A stretch of 61,137 bases of DNA from an uncultured Rhodospirillales bacterium (lineage in GTDB: Bacteria > Pseudomonadota > Alphaproteobacteria > Acetobacterales > Acetobacteraceae): contig CAITOL010000101.1 in NCBI GenBank assembly GCA_903893975.1, positions 1-61,137 of the forward strand. Direction: 5' to 3'. Under the pieces are notes generated by a model. It did not search any database. It saw only the letters and a list, made by a program, of their open reading frames with translations, and was not told the DNA's origin. Shown in pieces: positions 10,298 to 18,925 of the stretch (position 1 is its first letter; the number at the start of each line of letters is the position of its first letter). A program made the translations under genes and the position numbers.

Positions 10298-11275
10298 ATG
10301 TCGGGTTTTGCGTCCACCAACGACCTCGCAGACAAACAAGTCTCGTTCGACGAACTCGGGGAAGGGCTGTACGCATACACCGCCGAGGGCGACCCGAATT
10401 CCGGCATCATCGTCGGCCCGGACGGGGTGATCGTCGTTGATGCCCAGGCCACGCCCACCATGGCGGCGGACGTGCAGGCGATGGTGGCCCGCGTCACCGA
10501 TAAGCCGGTGCGCACCATCGTGCTGTCGCATTACCACGCCGTGCGCGTGTTAGGGGCCAGCGGCTATCCCGCCCACTCCATCATTGCCTCCGACGTCACC
10601 CGCCACATGATTGTCGAGCGTGGCCAACAGGATATGGACAGCGAAATCGGCCGCTTTCCGCGCCTGTTCCGTGGCCGCGACGGCATCCCCGGCCTCACCT
10701 GGCCCACCCAGACCTTCCATGAACGGATGACCCTCTGGCTGGGGGACCGCGAGGTGCAGATCATCCATATCGGCCGTGCCCATACTGCCGGCGATACCGT
10801 GGTCTGGCTGCCCAAGGAAAAAGTGCTCTTCGCTGGAGACACGGTCGAATACGGCGCCACCCCCTATTGCGGCGATGCACATTTCACCGATTGGCCGGAC
10901 ACCATCAGCAAACTGCGCGCGCTGGGGGCGGAGAAAATGGTACCCGGGCGCGGCGCCGCGCTGCTCAACGCCAAAGCCGTGGCGGAGGCGCTCGATGGCA
11001 CGGACGAATTCACCGCTACCCTGTTCGCTCTGGTCAAAGCCGGCGTGGCCAAAGGGCAGAACCTGCATGACATCTACCAGAACACGATGGAGGCGATGCG
11101 CCCCCGCTTCGGCAACTGGGTGATTTTCGAGCATTGCATGCCCTTCAACGTCTCCCGCGCCTATGACGAAGCAATGGGCATCGACACGCCCCGCATCTGG
11201 ACGGCGGAGCGTGATGTGGAAATGTGGCAGGCGCTGGAGCACAAAGCCGCGCAAAGCGGCGAAATCAACCGCTAG
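10298..11275 (+). CDS. MBL-fold metallo-hydrolase-like protein with degenerate metal motif
   Basis: Metallo-beta-lactamase-fold protein, 325 aa, preceded by AGGGAG about 7 nt before the ATG. The usual HxHxDH zinc motif reads H78-Y-H80-A-V82-R83 in SHYHAVRVLGAS, so the Asp and third His are replaced by Val and Arg. Later ligand positions look intact: a His in HIGRAHTAGD and an Asp in FAGDTVEYG. The protein could bind a single metal, an altered site, or none. It lies 7 bp upstream of an MhpA-like FAD monooxygenase and DUF2783 gene, suggesting a role in hydrolysing or sequestering a product of that oxygenase. The exact reaction is unknown. Confidence 0.85.
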   Translation: MSGFASTNDLADKQVSFDELGEGLYAYTAEGDPNSGIIVGPDGVIVVDAQATPTMAADVQAMVARVTDKPVRTIVLSHYHAVRVLGASGYPAHSIIASDVTRHMIVERGQQDMDSEIGRFPRLFRGRDGIPGLTWPTQTFHERMTLWLGDREVQIIHIGRAHTAGDTVVWLPKEKVLFAGDTVEYGATPYCGDAHFTDWPDTISKLRALGAEKMVPGRGAALLNAKAVAEALDGTDEFTATLFALVKAGVAKGQNLHDIYQNTMEAMRPRFGNWVIFEHCMPFNVSRAYDEAMGIDTPRIWTAERDVEMWQALEHKAAQSGEINR

Positions 11276-11282
11276 CCCGGCC

Positions 11283-12872
11283 ATGCCCTACGCCTCACCG
11301 CGCTATGCCGCCGCCCCGCCGGGCCAGTCCGGGGAACGCCACCCGGTTGTCATCGTCGGCGGCGGCATGGTGGGGCTGACCGCCGCGCTCGATCTCGCGC
11401 GCCATGGACAGCCCGTCGTCGTGCTTGATGATGACGATACGGTCAGCATCGGCAGCCGCGCCATCTGCTACGCCAAGCGCACGCTGGAGATTTACGACCG
11501 GCTGGGCCTCGGCGCGCGCCTGATGGACAAGGGTGTGGTCTGGAATCGCGGGCGGGTGTTTTTCGGCGAACGGCAGGTCTATGATTTCGATCTGCTACCG
11601 GAAGCCGGGCATCGCTTTCCCGCTTTCGTCAATCTGCAACAATATTATCTGGAAGAATGGCTGGTCGAGGCCTGCCACGCCACCGGCCAGGTTGATCTAC
11701 GCTGGAAGCACAAAGTCGTGGGCCTCACCCACGATGCCGCCGGTGCAACCGTCAGCGTGCAAACCCCAAACGGCGATTATACCTTGCACGCCGATTGGCT
11801 GCTCGCCGCAGACGGCGCCCGCAGTTTCGTGCGTGAAACGCTGGGCCTGCCCTTCGTGGGGAAAATCTTCCGCGACCGTTTCTTGATCGCCGATGTCACG
11901 ATGCAGGCGCCGTTCCCGCCTGAGCGGTGGTTTTGGTTCGATCCACCGTTCCATCACGGTGGCTCGGTGCTGCTACACCGTCAGGCCGATCAGGTCTGGC
12001 GCATCGACTTCCAACTTGGCTGGGATGCCGACCCCGATGTCGAACGCGATCCGGAACGGGTGCGCGCCCGGGTGCGCGCCATGCTGGGGCCGGATGTGGC
12101 CTTCGACCTGGAATGGGTCAGCATCTACACCTTCCGCTGTCGTCGGCTGGAACGCTTCCGCCATGGGCGGGTCCTGTTCCTCGGCGATGCCGCGCATCAG
12201 GTCAGCCCATTCGGCGCCCGTGGCGGCAATGCCGGGGTGCAGGATGCGGATAACCTCGTCTGGAAGCTGGATCTGGTCTTGCGTGGCGCAGCCCCCGAAG
12301 CCCTGCTCGACAGCTACGATGCCGAACGCGTGCCGGCCAATGACGAAAACATCCTCAACTCAACCCGCAGCACCGACTTCATCACCCCGAAGAACGCCGC
12401 CGCGCGCGCCTATCGCGATGCGGTGCTGGAACTGGCGGCCGAGTTTCCGTTCGCCCGCAGCCTGGTCAATTCGGGCCGGCTGTCCCGGCCCGCTGTGCTG
12501 ACCGGCTCGCCGCTCAACACCGGCGATCGCGACCATTGGTCGGGTGGCGTCCCGCCCGGCGCGCCCGCGGTCGATGCCCCGGTGCAGCATAACGGCGCGG
12601 AAGACTGGCTGCTGCGCCATCTTGCGACCGGCCAATTCACCCAGTTGCGCTTTGAACCCCCGGTGGTCGGCGCGGCATCCCCCACCGTGTTCGTCACCGC
12701 CACCCCGTGCCCCGGCGCGCTGCATGATGCGCACGGCCTGGCGGCGGCGCGCTACGATGCCCAACCCGGCACCACCATTTTGCTGCGGCCGGACCAACAC
12801 GTCGCCGGGCGCTGGCGCCAGCACGATCCGGCCCGGCTGCGGCAAGCGATGGAGACTGCCCGCGCATGTTGA
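11283..12872 (+). CDS. FAD-dependent aromatic monooxygenase, MhpA/PheA-TfdB-like
   Basis: Class A flavoprotein monooxygenase similar to 3-(3-hydroxyphenyl)propionate hydroxylase: it should use NAD(P)H and O2 to hydroxylate a phenolic substrate. The N-terminal FAD-binding GxGxxG-type motif is VIVGGGMVGLTAALDLARHG (near residues 20-40), followed by GSRAICYAKRTLE; the second FAD motif is LFLGDAAHQVSPFGARGGNAGVQDADNL near residue 300. The frame is open from 11163, but that part overlaps the MBL gene; the ATG at 11283 starts 7 nt after the MBL stop and gives 529 aa. It overlaps the DUF2783 gene by 7 nt. The substrate cannot be read from sequence. Confidence 0.88.
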   Translation: MPYASPRYAAAPPGQSGERHPVVIVGGGMVGLTAALDLARHGQPVVVLDDDDTVSIGSRAICYAKRTLEIYDRLGLGARLMDKGVVWNRGRVFFGERQVYDFDLLPEAGHRFPAFVNLQQYYLEEWLVEACHATGQVDLRWKHKVVGLTHDAAGATVSVQTPNGDYTLHADWLLAADGARSFVRETLGLPFVGKIFRDRFLIADVTMQAPFPPERWFWFDPPFHHGGSVLLHRQADQVWRIDFQLGWDADPDVERDPERVRARVRAMLGPDVAFDLEWVSIYTFRCRRLERFRHGRVLFLGDAAHQVSPFGARGGNAGVQDADNLVWKLDLVLRGAAPEALLDSYDAERVPANDENILNSTRSTDFITPKNAAARAYRDAVLELAAEFPFARSLVNSGRLSRPAVLTGSPLNTGDRDHWSGGVPPGAPAVDAPVQHNGAEDWLLRHLATGQFTQLRFEPPVVGAASPTVFVTATPCPGALHDAHGLAAARYDAQPGTTILLRPDQHVAGRWRQHDPARLRQAMETARAC

Positions 12873-13102
12873 TCCTCGATCCCAACCTCAGCGACCCCGA
12901 TGCGGTTTTCGCCGCCTTGATGGAAGCGCATCGCGATCTCTCGCCCGAACAATCCCGCCGCCTCGATGCCCGGCTGGTGCTGTTGCTGGCCAATCACATC
13001 GGCGATGCAGCCGTCATCCAGGCAGCAATCGCGATCGCCGGTCAGCCCGTTTCCATCGGCAAATCCGCGCTCGACGCCCATTCGGACAACGAGGCATCGT
13101 AG
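12866..13102 (+). CDS. DUF2783 domain protein
   Basis: Small (78 aa) soluble protein resembling the DUF2783 family, typically encoded directly after an MhpA-like monooxygenase. Visible family features are the acidic N-terminus with NLSDPDAVF.ALMEAHRDLS and the LDARLVLLLANHIGD core. The ATG overlaps the end of the monooxygenase gene (ATGTTGA), so translation is coupled and a 1:1 partner such as a small accessory subunit is plausible. Its last 61 bp overlap the 3' end of the convergent sulfurtransferase gene on the opposite strand. Function is unknown. Confidence 0.82.
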   Translation: MLILDPNLSDPDAVFAALMEAHRDLSPEQSRRLDARLVLLLANHIGDAAVIQAAIAIAGQPVSIGKSALDAHSDNEAS

Positions 13103-13926
13103 AGTGCGACGTTGGTATGCCCCAACATCGTCAACGCCAGCGCATCCGCACTCGCCGCGATGCCGCCGCCGCAATAGACGATCACCCGTTTGTCGAGCGC
13201 GCCGATCGCCCCGAAGCGGGCGCGCAAGGTCGCTGCGGGCAATAACGTGTTATCAACCGGGTCAAACAGGCTCGCTGCCGGCACATTCACGCTGCCCTTG
13301 ATCCGGCCCGGCCGACCATACGGGCTTGACCCCTCGCCGGCATGTTGCTGCGGCAGCAACGCGTTGAGCGTGCAGACCGCCTGGTCGCCAATAGCGGCGG
13401 CCACCGCCGCCTGATCGACCATCAGCCCCGCACGTGGCTGGGCCACAAAAACCTGCGCGGCGCGCGCAACGGCGGCACCGGTGGCGATCGCCCGCCCTTC
13501 CAGCGTCCATTTTCTCCACCCGCCATCCAACAGCGCCGCGTTGTCGAAGCCGAACACACGCAGCAGCCACCAGATCCGCGTGGCCCACCACGCATTGGCG
13601 GTGCTGTACAGCACCACCTTGGTCTTCGGCCCCACGCCAAACCGGCCCATCGCGGCGGCGAATTGTGCCGCCGACGGCGTCATAAACCGCAAACTTTGGC
13701 TGTTATCCGACAGGTCGGCCTGCAAATCGGCGAACTGCGCCCCCAGGATATGCCCCGCCTCGTAATCCGCCCGGCCAGAGACCACCGTATAGGGCCCAGG
13801 CGGGTTCGGGCGCAGATGCACCGTGCCGTCCAACACCACCACATCGGGGTCATCGATATGCGCGGCGAGCCATGCCGTGCTGACCAGGAATTCCGGATGC
13901 ACGAAGCCACTGGTGTCGGTCGACAT
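13042..13926 (-). CDS. Two-domain sulfurtransferase (rhodanese / 3-mercaptopyruvate sulfurtransferase type)
   Basis: Tandem rhodanese protein that transfers sulfane sulfur from thiosulfate or 3-mercaptopyruvate to a thiophilic acceptor. The inactive N-terminal domain carries VVVLDGTVHLRP and the linker ...WATRIWWLLRVFGFDNAALLDGG; the active C-terminal loop is YCGGGIAAS with Cys252. A CGGGIAAS loop is closer to the MST/general sulfurtransferase type than to CRKGVT rhodanese. Two ATGs are available (13932, 13926); the second has GGGAG at good spacing, while the first abuts it. It starts 11 nt after the PatB-like gene stop, forming a C-S lyase / sulfurtransferase operon. The 3' end overlaps DUF2783 by 61 bp. 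Confidence 0.92.
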   Translation of the reverse strand: MSTDTSGFVHPEFLVSTAWLAAHIDDPDVVVLDGTVHLRPNPPGPYTVVSGRADYEAGHILGAQFADLQADLSDNSQSLRFMTPSAAQFAAAMGRFGVGPKTKVVLYSTANAWWATRIWWLLRVFGFDNAALLDGGWRKWTLEGRAIATGAAVARAAQVFVAQPRAGLMVDQAAVAAAIGDQAVCTLNALLPQQHAGEGSSPYGRPGRIKGSVNVPAASLFDPVDNTLLPAATLRARFGAIGALDKRVIVYCGGGIAASADALALTMLGHTNVALYDASLSEWASSADLPMETG

Positions 13927-13937
13927 TGCCATCTCCC

Positions 13938-15131
13938 TCAGCTCGCAGGCGCGTTGGATTGCCGAACGGCAGCGATCATCCGTTCGAGGATGCGGTCCAT
14001 GATGCGCTCGGAGGTCGCGAAGTTGAAGCGGACAAACTTCGCTGCCGTCGGATCGAACGTCTCCCCGGCGCTAAACCCGATCTTGGCCCGATCGTGGAAG
14101 AAATCGAACGCGGTGCCAGCAATCGGCAACTGGCTGCAATTCAACCAACCGAGATAGGTCGCTTCCGGCTTACGAAAGCTAATCGCCGGCACTTCCCGCG
14201 CCAGGGTATCGAACACGCGGTTCCGCATCGCCTGCAAATGCGCCAACACCTCATCCAGCCAGGGCTGTCCGGCATTCCAGGCCGCCACAGTGGCATCAAT
14301 GCCGGTAATCCCCGGGCTGCCCAGCACCTTGCGCGGCACCCGCCGGTGGAAGCGGTCCCGCAAATCCGCACTGCCAAAATACATCACCCCACAGCGCAAT
14401 CCGGGAATGTTGAAGCTTTTGGTGGGCGAGTTGATGGTGATGGTGCGCGCGGCAATCTCGGGGCTTAGCGAGGCAATCGGGATATGCCTGGCGCCGTCAT
14501 AGGTCAGATCGGCATGGATCTCATCGGACAGGATGATCAGGTCGTTCGCGATCGCGACCCGGCCAATCGCCTCCAACTCCGCCCGCTCGAACACCCGGCC
14601 AGTGGGGTTTTGCGGATTGCACAGCAGGATCATCCGCGTCGAGGGCACTGCGGCCAGCCGCTCCAACTCCGCCAGATCCATCACATAGCGCGTCCCATCA
14701 TCACGCATCGCCAACGGCACCAGATGGCGCCCGGTGCTGTGGATCGCATCATGAAACGGCGGATAGGCCGGCAGCTGCAAAATAACCCCGTCACCCGGCT
14801 CGGTGAACGACCAGATGGCCGAGAACGTGCCCTGCACCAGATCGGCCAGCGGCTGCACCAGATCGGTATCGACCTGCCAGCCGAAGCGGTCCAGCATCCG
14901 GCCCTGGAACGCTTTGGCCAGATACCCATCCGCCCCACCATCCGGGCGATCCGCGTAACCATAATCCTGATCGGCGACAATCCGCTCCATCGCCCGGCGG
15001 ATCGGGTGCGCAATCGCGAAATCCATGTCCGCCACCCAGGCCGGCAACACCGCGGGGCCGTATTTCTGCCACTTGGCATTTTGGCGCGCCCGCAAAACAT
15101 CCATCGGCAAGTCAAAGCTGTTGCTGGTCAT
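13938..15131 (-). CDS. PatB/MalY-type PLP-dependent C-S lyase (cystathionine beta-lyase-like aminotransferase family)
   Basis: Fold-type I PLP enzyme predicted to cleave C-S bonds (cystathionine, cysteine conjugates), giving pyruvate, ammonia and a thiol. The start of the family is clear in KWQKYGPAVLPAWVADMDFAIAHPI; further motifs are LLCNPQNPTGRVF, LSDEIHADLTYDG (Asp contacting PLP) and the Schiff-base lysine in NSPTKSFNIPGLRCG. The frame is open to 15203, but the ATG at 15131 matches the family N-terminus and gives 397 aa. It is cotranscribed with the sulfurtransferase downstream, which could accept sulfur released from its product. Confidence 0.92.
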   Translation of the reverse strand: MTSNSFDLPMDVLRARQNAKWQKYGPAVLPAWVADMDFAIAHPIRRAMERIVADQDYGYADRPDGGADGYLAKAFQGRMLDRFGWQVDTDLVQPLADLVQGTFSAIWSFTEPGDGVILQLPAYPPFHDAIHSTGRHLVPLAMRDDGTRYVMDLAELERLAAVPSTRMILLCNPQNPTGRVFERAELEAIGRVAIANDLIILSDEIHADLTYDGARHIPIASLSPEIAARTITINSPTKSFNIPGLRCGVMYFGSADLRDRFHRRVPRKVLGSPGITGIDATVAAWNAGQPWLDEVLAHLQAMRNRVFDTLAREVPAISFRKPEATYLGWLNCSQLPIAGTAFDFFHDRAKIGFSAGETFDPTAAKFVRFNFATSERIMDRILERMIAAVRQSNAPAS

Positions 15132-15318
15132 CGCGGCGTTAATCCATTTTTGCGGGTTGGCTTGTAGGCAGACGATTGAGCACCGGTTTCGCCATCCAGG
15201 CAAGCCACCACCCGGCTTGGCCCCGCCCTTTGCGGTCTGCGGCCAAGATGGCTAGAAGTGTGATATTTAATGTTCGGTCGTAAATTTAAGCGCCGAATTG
15301 ATAGCAGGGCAGTGCGAA

Positions 15319-16647
15319 ATGCGGATTTCAATCTTTGGCATTGGCTATGTCGGCGCAGTGTCATGTGGCTGTCTCGCCTCACTCGGCCACACCGTCATCG
15401 GTGTGGATGTGGCCGCCGATAAAGTGGCCATGCTGAACGCCGGCCAATCGCCGATTGTCGAAGCGGAAATCGATGCGCTGATCGCCGAGGCAGTTAAAGC
15501 CGGACGCCTGACCGCCACCAGCGACGTAGCGGCGGCCGTGCTCGCGTCCGATATTTCCTTCATCTCCGTTGGCACGCCCAGTGCCGCCGATGGCAGCGTG
15601 TCGATGGTGGCCGTCGATGCTGTGGCCACGGCAATCGGCCAAGCCATTCGCGGCAAAGCCGGCGCGCACAGCGTGGTCATGCGCTCCACCGTGCCGCCCG
15701 GCACGGCGGAAACGCGGGTCATCCCCATCCTGGAACGGGAATCCGGCCGCACCCACGGCGACGGGCTGTTCTATTACAGCAACCCCGAATTTCTCCGCGA
15801 AGGCAGCTCGGTGCGGGATTTCCATGCCCCGCCCTTCACCCTGATCGGCGCGCCCGCGGGTGACGATGCCACCGCGTTGCGCGCGCTTTACGCCCCGGTG
15901 GGCGGCGCCTTCCAGATCACCAGCTACCGCACGGCGGAAAGCGTCAAATACCTGTCCAACGTCTACCACGCGGTCAAACTCGCTTTCGCCAACGAAGCCG
16001 GCGCCGTGCTCGCGGCCCACGGCGTCGATGCGCGGGAGGCGTTCCGGCTATTCTGTGAAGACCGGGTGCTGAACATCTCCGCCGCCTATCTGCGGCCCGG
16101 CTTCTCCTTCGGCGGCTCCTGCCTGCCGAAAGACACGCGCAGCTTCCTCGCGCTGGCGGAAGCCGGCGGCGTCGCGCCCACCCTGCTCGGCCAATTGCTG
16201 CCCAGCAACCAGGCCGGCATCGAACGCACCTTCGCCACCATCGCCGGTTTTGCTGCCGATCACGGCGAACGTCGGGTCGCCTTGTTCGGCCTCGCCTTCA
16301 AGCAAGGCACTGACGACCTGCGCGAATCCCCGTTCGTCACCTTAGCGGAACGTATGTTGGGGCGCGGCTACGACCTGGCGATCTTCGACCGCTCGGTGCA
16401 GGTCGCACGGCTCACTGGCAGCAACCGCGCCTATATCAGCCGGGAAATCCCGCATCTCGAGCGGCTGATGGTCGAAGCACCCGGCGCGGCACTGGCAGGC
16501 CGCAAAATCGCCGTCGTCGGCCATATCGCCCCGGCGGACCGGCCGGCGATGCTGGCCGCACTGGATGGGCACACCGTGCTGGACCTGACCGGCATGGCCG
16601 AGCTGCGCGACCATCCGGGTATCCACTACCACGGGCTCTGCTGGTGA
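15319..16647 (+). CDS. GDP-mannose 6-dehydrogenase-like sugar-nucleotide dehydrogenase (AlgD type)
   Basis: NAD-dependent four-electron oxidation of a sugar nucleotide to the uronic acid. It tracks Pseudomonas AlgD along its length: N-terminus MRISIFGIGYVGAVSCGCL, the GQSPIVE segment, FGGSCLPKD with the catalytic cysteine at residue 268 (the same number as in AlgD), FGLAFKQGTDDLRESP, and the C-terminal GLCW comparable to AlgD's GICW. This favours GDP-mannose over UDP-glucose, but specificity is inferred. The ATG at 15319 is used rather than the upstream codon at 15298; 442 aa. It is first of three coupled genes and should supply GDP-mannuronate or a similar uronate for a surface glycan. Confidence 0.88.
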   Translation: MRISIFGIGYVGAVSCGCLASLGHTVIGVDVAADKVAMLNAGQSPIVEAEIDALIAEAVKAGRLTATSDVAAAVLASDISFISVGTPSAADGSVSMVAVDAVATAIGQAIRGKAGAHSVVMRSTVPPGTAETRVIPILERESGRTHGDGLFYYSNPEFLREGSSVRDFHAPPFTLIGAPAGDDATALRALYAPVGGAFQITSYRTAESVKYLSNVYHAVKLAFANEAGAVLAAHGVDAREAFRLFCEDRVLNISAAYLRPGFSFGGSCLPKDTRSFLALAEAGGVAPTLLGQLLPSNQAGIERTFATIAGFAADHGERRVALFGLAFKQGTDDLRESPFVTLAERMLGRGYDLAIFDRSVQVARLTGSNRAYISREIPHLERLMVEAPGAALAGRKIAVVGHIAPADRPAMLAALDGHTVLDLTGMAELRDHPGIHYHGLCW

Positions 16648-17852
16648 CGTCCAAGCCTCAGCTTCTGTTTGTCAGCCCGCGCTTCCTGTTCCCGATGAAT
16701 GAAGGGGGCAAGATCCGCACGGCCAATACGCTGCGACACATGAAGGGCGGCGCGTTCGAGGTCACTTTGGCTTCCCCCGTGCCGTCCGGCCACACCGTCC
16801 ACGCGGAGGAAATTGCCGCGATTTGCGACCATTTCCTGTCCTGGCCCAGCCCTCCCACCTCCAGCCTGCGTCGCGGTCTGGCGCTGTTCAGTCGCCTGCC
16901 AGTCTCGGTGGCGACCGATCGCTCCGCGGCCGGGCAAGCGGTGCTGCAAACGGCGCTGGCACGGCAACCGGATGTCGTGGTCGTCGATTTTCCGCACGCC
17001 GCCGTCCTTCTCCCCACGCCGCTCCCGCCGGCCTCGGTCCTGTTCACCCATAATGTGGAAGCCGAAATTTACGAGCGCCACGCCCGCACCGCCACCGGCG
17101 CCATGCGCTATGTCTGGCAGAATCAGGCCGGCAAAATGGCGCGGTTTGAGCGTCGTGCCCTGCGCGCGGTGCGCCGGGTGATCGCCGTCTCCGCGCGTGA
17201 CGCCAAAGCCTTGCAGCAGCGTTACGCGCTGCCCGCGGTCGACCCGATCGATACCGGTGTGGATCTCGACTTCTTCACCTTCCAGCCCACCGAACGCCAG
17301 CCGGCGATCGCCCCCGCCGGCGGGCGCATCGTATTCACCGGGGTGATGGACTCGCCGGCCAATATCGACGGCGTGCTGTTCCTGTTGCGCGAGGTCTGGC
17401 CCTTGCTCACCGCCGCGCGCCCCAACATCGAACTGGTCGTGGTCGGCCGCAACCCATCCCCCGCGCTGCTCGACGCCGGGCGCGGCCTGAATTGCCGCTT
17501 CACCGGCTTTGTCGATGACATCCGCCCCTTTGTCGCCGATGCGGACGTCTCGGTCATCCCGCTGCGCGTCGGGAGCGGCACCCGCATCAAAGCCTTCGAG
17601 TCGATGGCAATGGGCCGCCCGGTCGTGGCGACCAGCATCGGGATCGAGGGCCTCGACATCACCGCCGGCGACCATTACCTGCGCGCCGACACTCCGGCCG
17701 ATTTCGCCGCCGCCATCCTGCGCCTGCTCGCCGAGCCGGCCTTGCGCGCCACCGTCCGTCAGGCAGCCCGGCAGCGGCTGGAACAACGCTTCGGCTGGGC
17801 CCGCATCGCCCAACAGTTTGAGGCGATTTGCCTGCGGGCGATGCAGCCATGA
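16644..17852 (+). CDS. Glycosyltransferase family 4 protein
   Basis: GT-B fold glycosyltransferase, 402 aa, predicted to transfer a sugar from a nucleotide donor onto a polysaccharide or lipid carrier. The N-terminal acceptor domain begins LLFVSPRFLFPMNEGGKIRT; the C-terminal donor domain has GRIVFTGVMDSPANIDGV and the GSGTRIKAFESMAMGRPVVAT..GIEGL block with the E-x7-E-like element typical of GT4. It starts with GTG overlapping the dehydrogenase stop (GTGA) and ends overlapping the acyltransferase ATG (ATGA), so it belongs to the same exopolysaccharide-type operon. Sugar and linkage are not determinable. Confidence 0.9.
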   Translation: MTSKPQLLFVSPRFLFPMNEGGKIRTANTLRHMKGGAFEVTLASPVPSGHTVHAEEIAAICDHFLSWPSPPTSSLRRGLALFSRLPVSVATDRSAAGQAVLQTALARQPDVVVVDFPHAAVLLPTPLPPASVLFTHNVEAEIYERHARTATGAMRYVWQNQAGKMARFERRALRAVRRVIAVSARDAKALQQRYALPAVDPIDTGVDLDFFTFQPTERQPAIAPAGGRIVFTGVMDSPANIDGVLFLLREVWPLLTAARPNIELVVVGRNPSPALLDAGRGLNCRFTGFVDDIRPFVADADVSVIPLRVGSGTRIKAFESMAMGRPVVATSIGIEGLDITAGDHYLRADTPADFAAAILRLLAEPALRATVRQAARQRLEQRFGWARIAQQFEAICLRAMQP

Positions 17853-18925
17853 CCGCCGGCACCGGCGAGATCAAAAGCCTGACCGCTTTGCGCGGCATCG
17901 CCGCGATGGCGGTGGTGATCGAGCATTTCTCCGCCACCGCCGAACATCACGCCGCCGTGCCCGTGCCATCGCTGGTGGCGCATGGTTACCTCGCCGTCGA
18001 TCTGTTCTTCGTCTTGAGCGGCTTCATCATGGCCTACACCTATTTGTCCGCCTTCGAAGCCGATGGCCTGCGCGCCTACCCGGGCTTTCTCGGCAAACGT
18101 ATCGCCCGGATCGTGCCGCTCAACACGGCGGTGCTAGCCTGCCTAATCGGTGCCGGCTGGCTGAGTTCCCACCTGATCGGCCGCAATCTGCTGTTCCAGT
18201 CAGATAACCTGCCCTTCGACCTGCTGACCAACCTGCTCATGCTGCAAGGGATCGGCATCGGCACCAATCTCAACGGGCCATCCTGGACCATCAGCACAGA
18301 ATTCGCCGCCTACATCATCTTCCCGCTGCTGATCGGGCTGGCATTTCACCGCCGGCGCGGGGTCCGCATCCTCACCGCGCTCGTGGCGTTGTTCGGGCTG
18401 TGCGCCATCGCCGCAATGCAGCGCAGGCTCGGGCTGGACACCGCCACGACCGGGCAGGATGTCGGGCGATGCCTGACCGAGTTCACCCTCGGCCTGGGCG
18501 TCTACGCCGTGTTCCGCCAACGTGCCGCCTGGCCGTGGCTCGGTCAGGACCGGGTGGTGCTCGCCGCCGCCTTGGTTAGTGGCGCCTTTCTGGTGCTGCG
18601 AATCGACCTGTTGTCGGTGCTGCCATTCCCGCTGCTGATCCTCAGCCTCGCGTGCAACACCGGCCGGGCCGCGCGCTGGCTGTCATCGCCAGTGCCTTAT
18701 TTCCTCGGCGTCATTTCCTACTCGATCTACCTGATCCACAGCCCGTTCCGCCCGGTGGAGTTGGAACTGGTGCGCTGGTTGCACCCGGCCCCGCTCAGCC
18801 TGCCGCAAGCGCTCGGCTTCGCTCTGGCTGGGTCGGTGTCGATCATTCCCGTCGCCTGGCTGGCCTATCGCTGGGTTGAGCGGCCCGGCCGGTCACTGGT
18901 GCGTCGACTGCTCGCCGGCGGCTAA
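17849..18925 (+). CDS. Acyltransferase 3 family membrane protein (OafA/YrhL-like)
   Basis: Integral membrane O-acyltransferase likely to acetylate the glycan made with the two preceding genes. The family start is evident: SLTALRGIAAMAVVIEHF with the catalytic-type His, then GYLAVDLFFVLSGFIM and RIVPLNTAVL; about ten hydrophobic segments follow, ending with SYSIYLIHSPF and a final AYRWVERPGR, typical of acyltransferase 3. The ATG at 17849 overlaps the glycosyltransferase stop; 358 aa. It converges with trmJ, overlapping it by 4 nt. The soluble SGNH domain found in some relatives is absent. Confidence 0.92.
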   Translation: MTAGTGEIKSLTALRGIAAMAVVIEHFSATAEHHAAVPVPSLVAHGYLAVDLFFVLSGFIMAYTYLSAFEADGLRAYPGFLGKRIARIVPLNTAVLACLIGAGWLSSHLIGRNLLFQSDNLPFDLLTNLLMLQGIGIGTNLNGPSWTISTEFAAYIIFPLLIGLAFHRRRGVRILTALVALFGLCAIAAMQRRLGLDTATTGQDVGRCLTEFTLGLGVYAVFRQRAAWPWLGQDRVVLAAALVSGAFLVLRIDLLSVLPFPLLILSLACNTGRAARWLSSPVPYFLGVISYSIYLIHSPFRPVELELVRWLHPAPLSLPQALGFALAGSVSIIPVAWLAYRWVERPGRSLVRRLLAGG

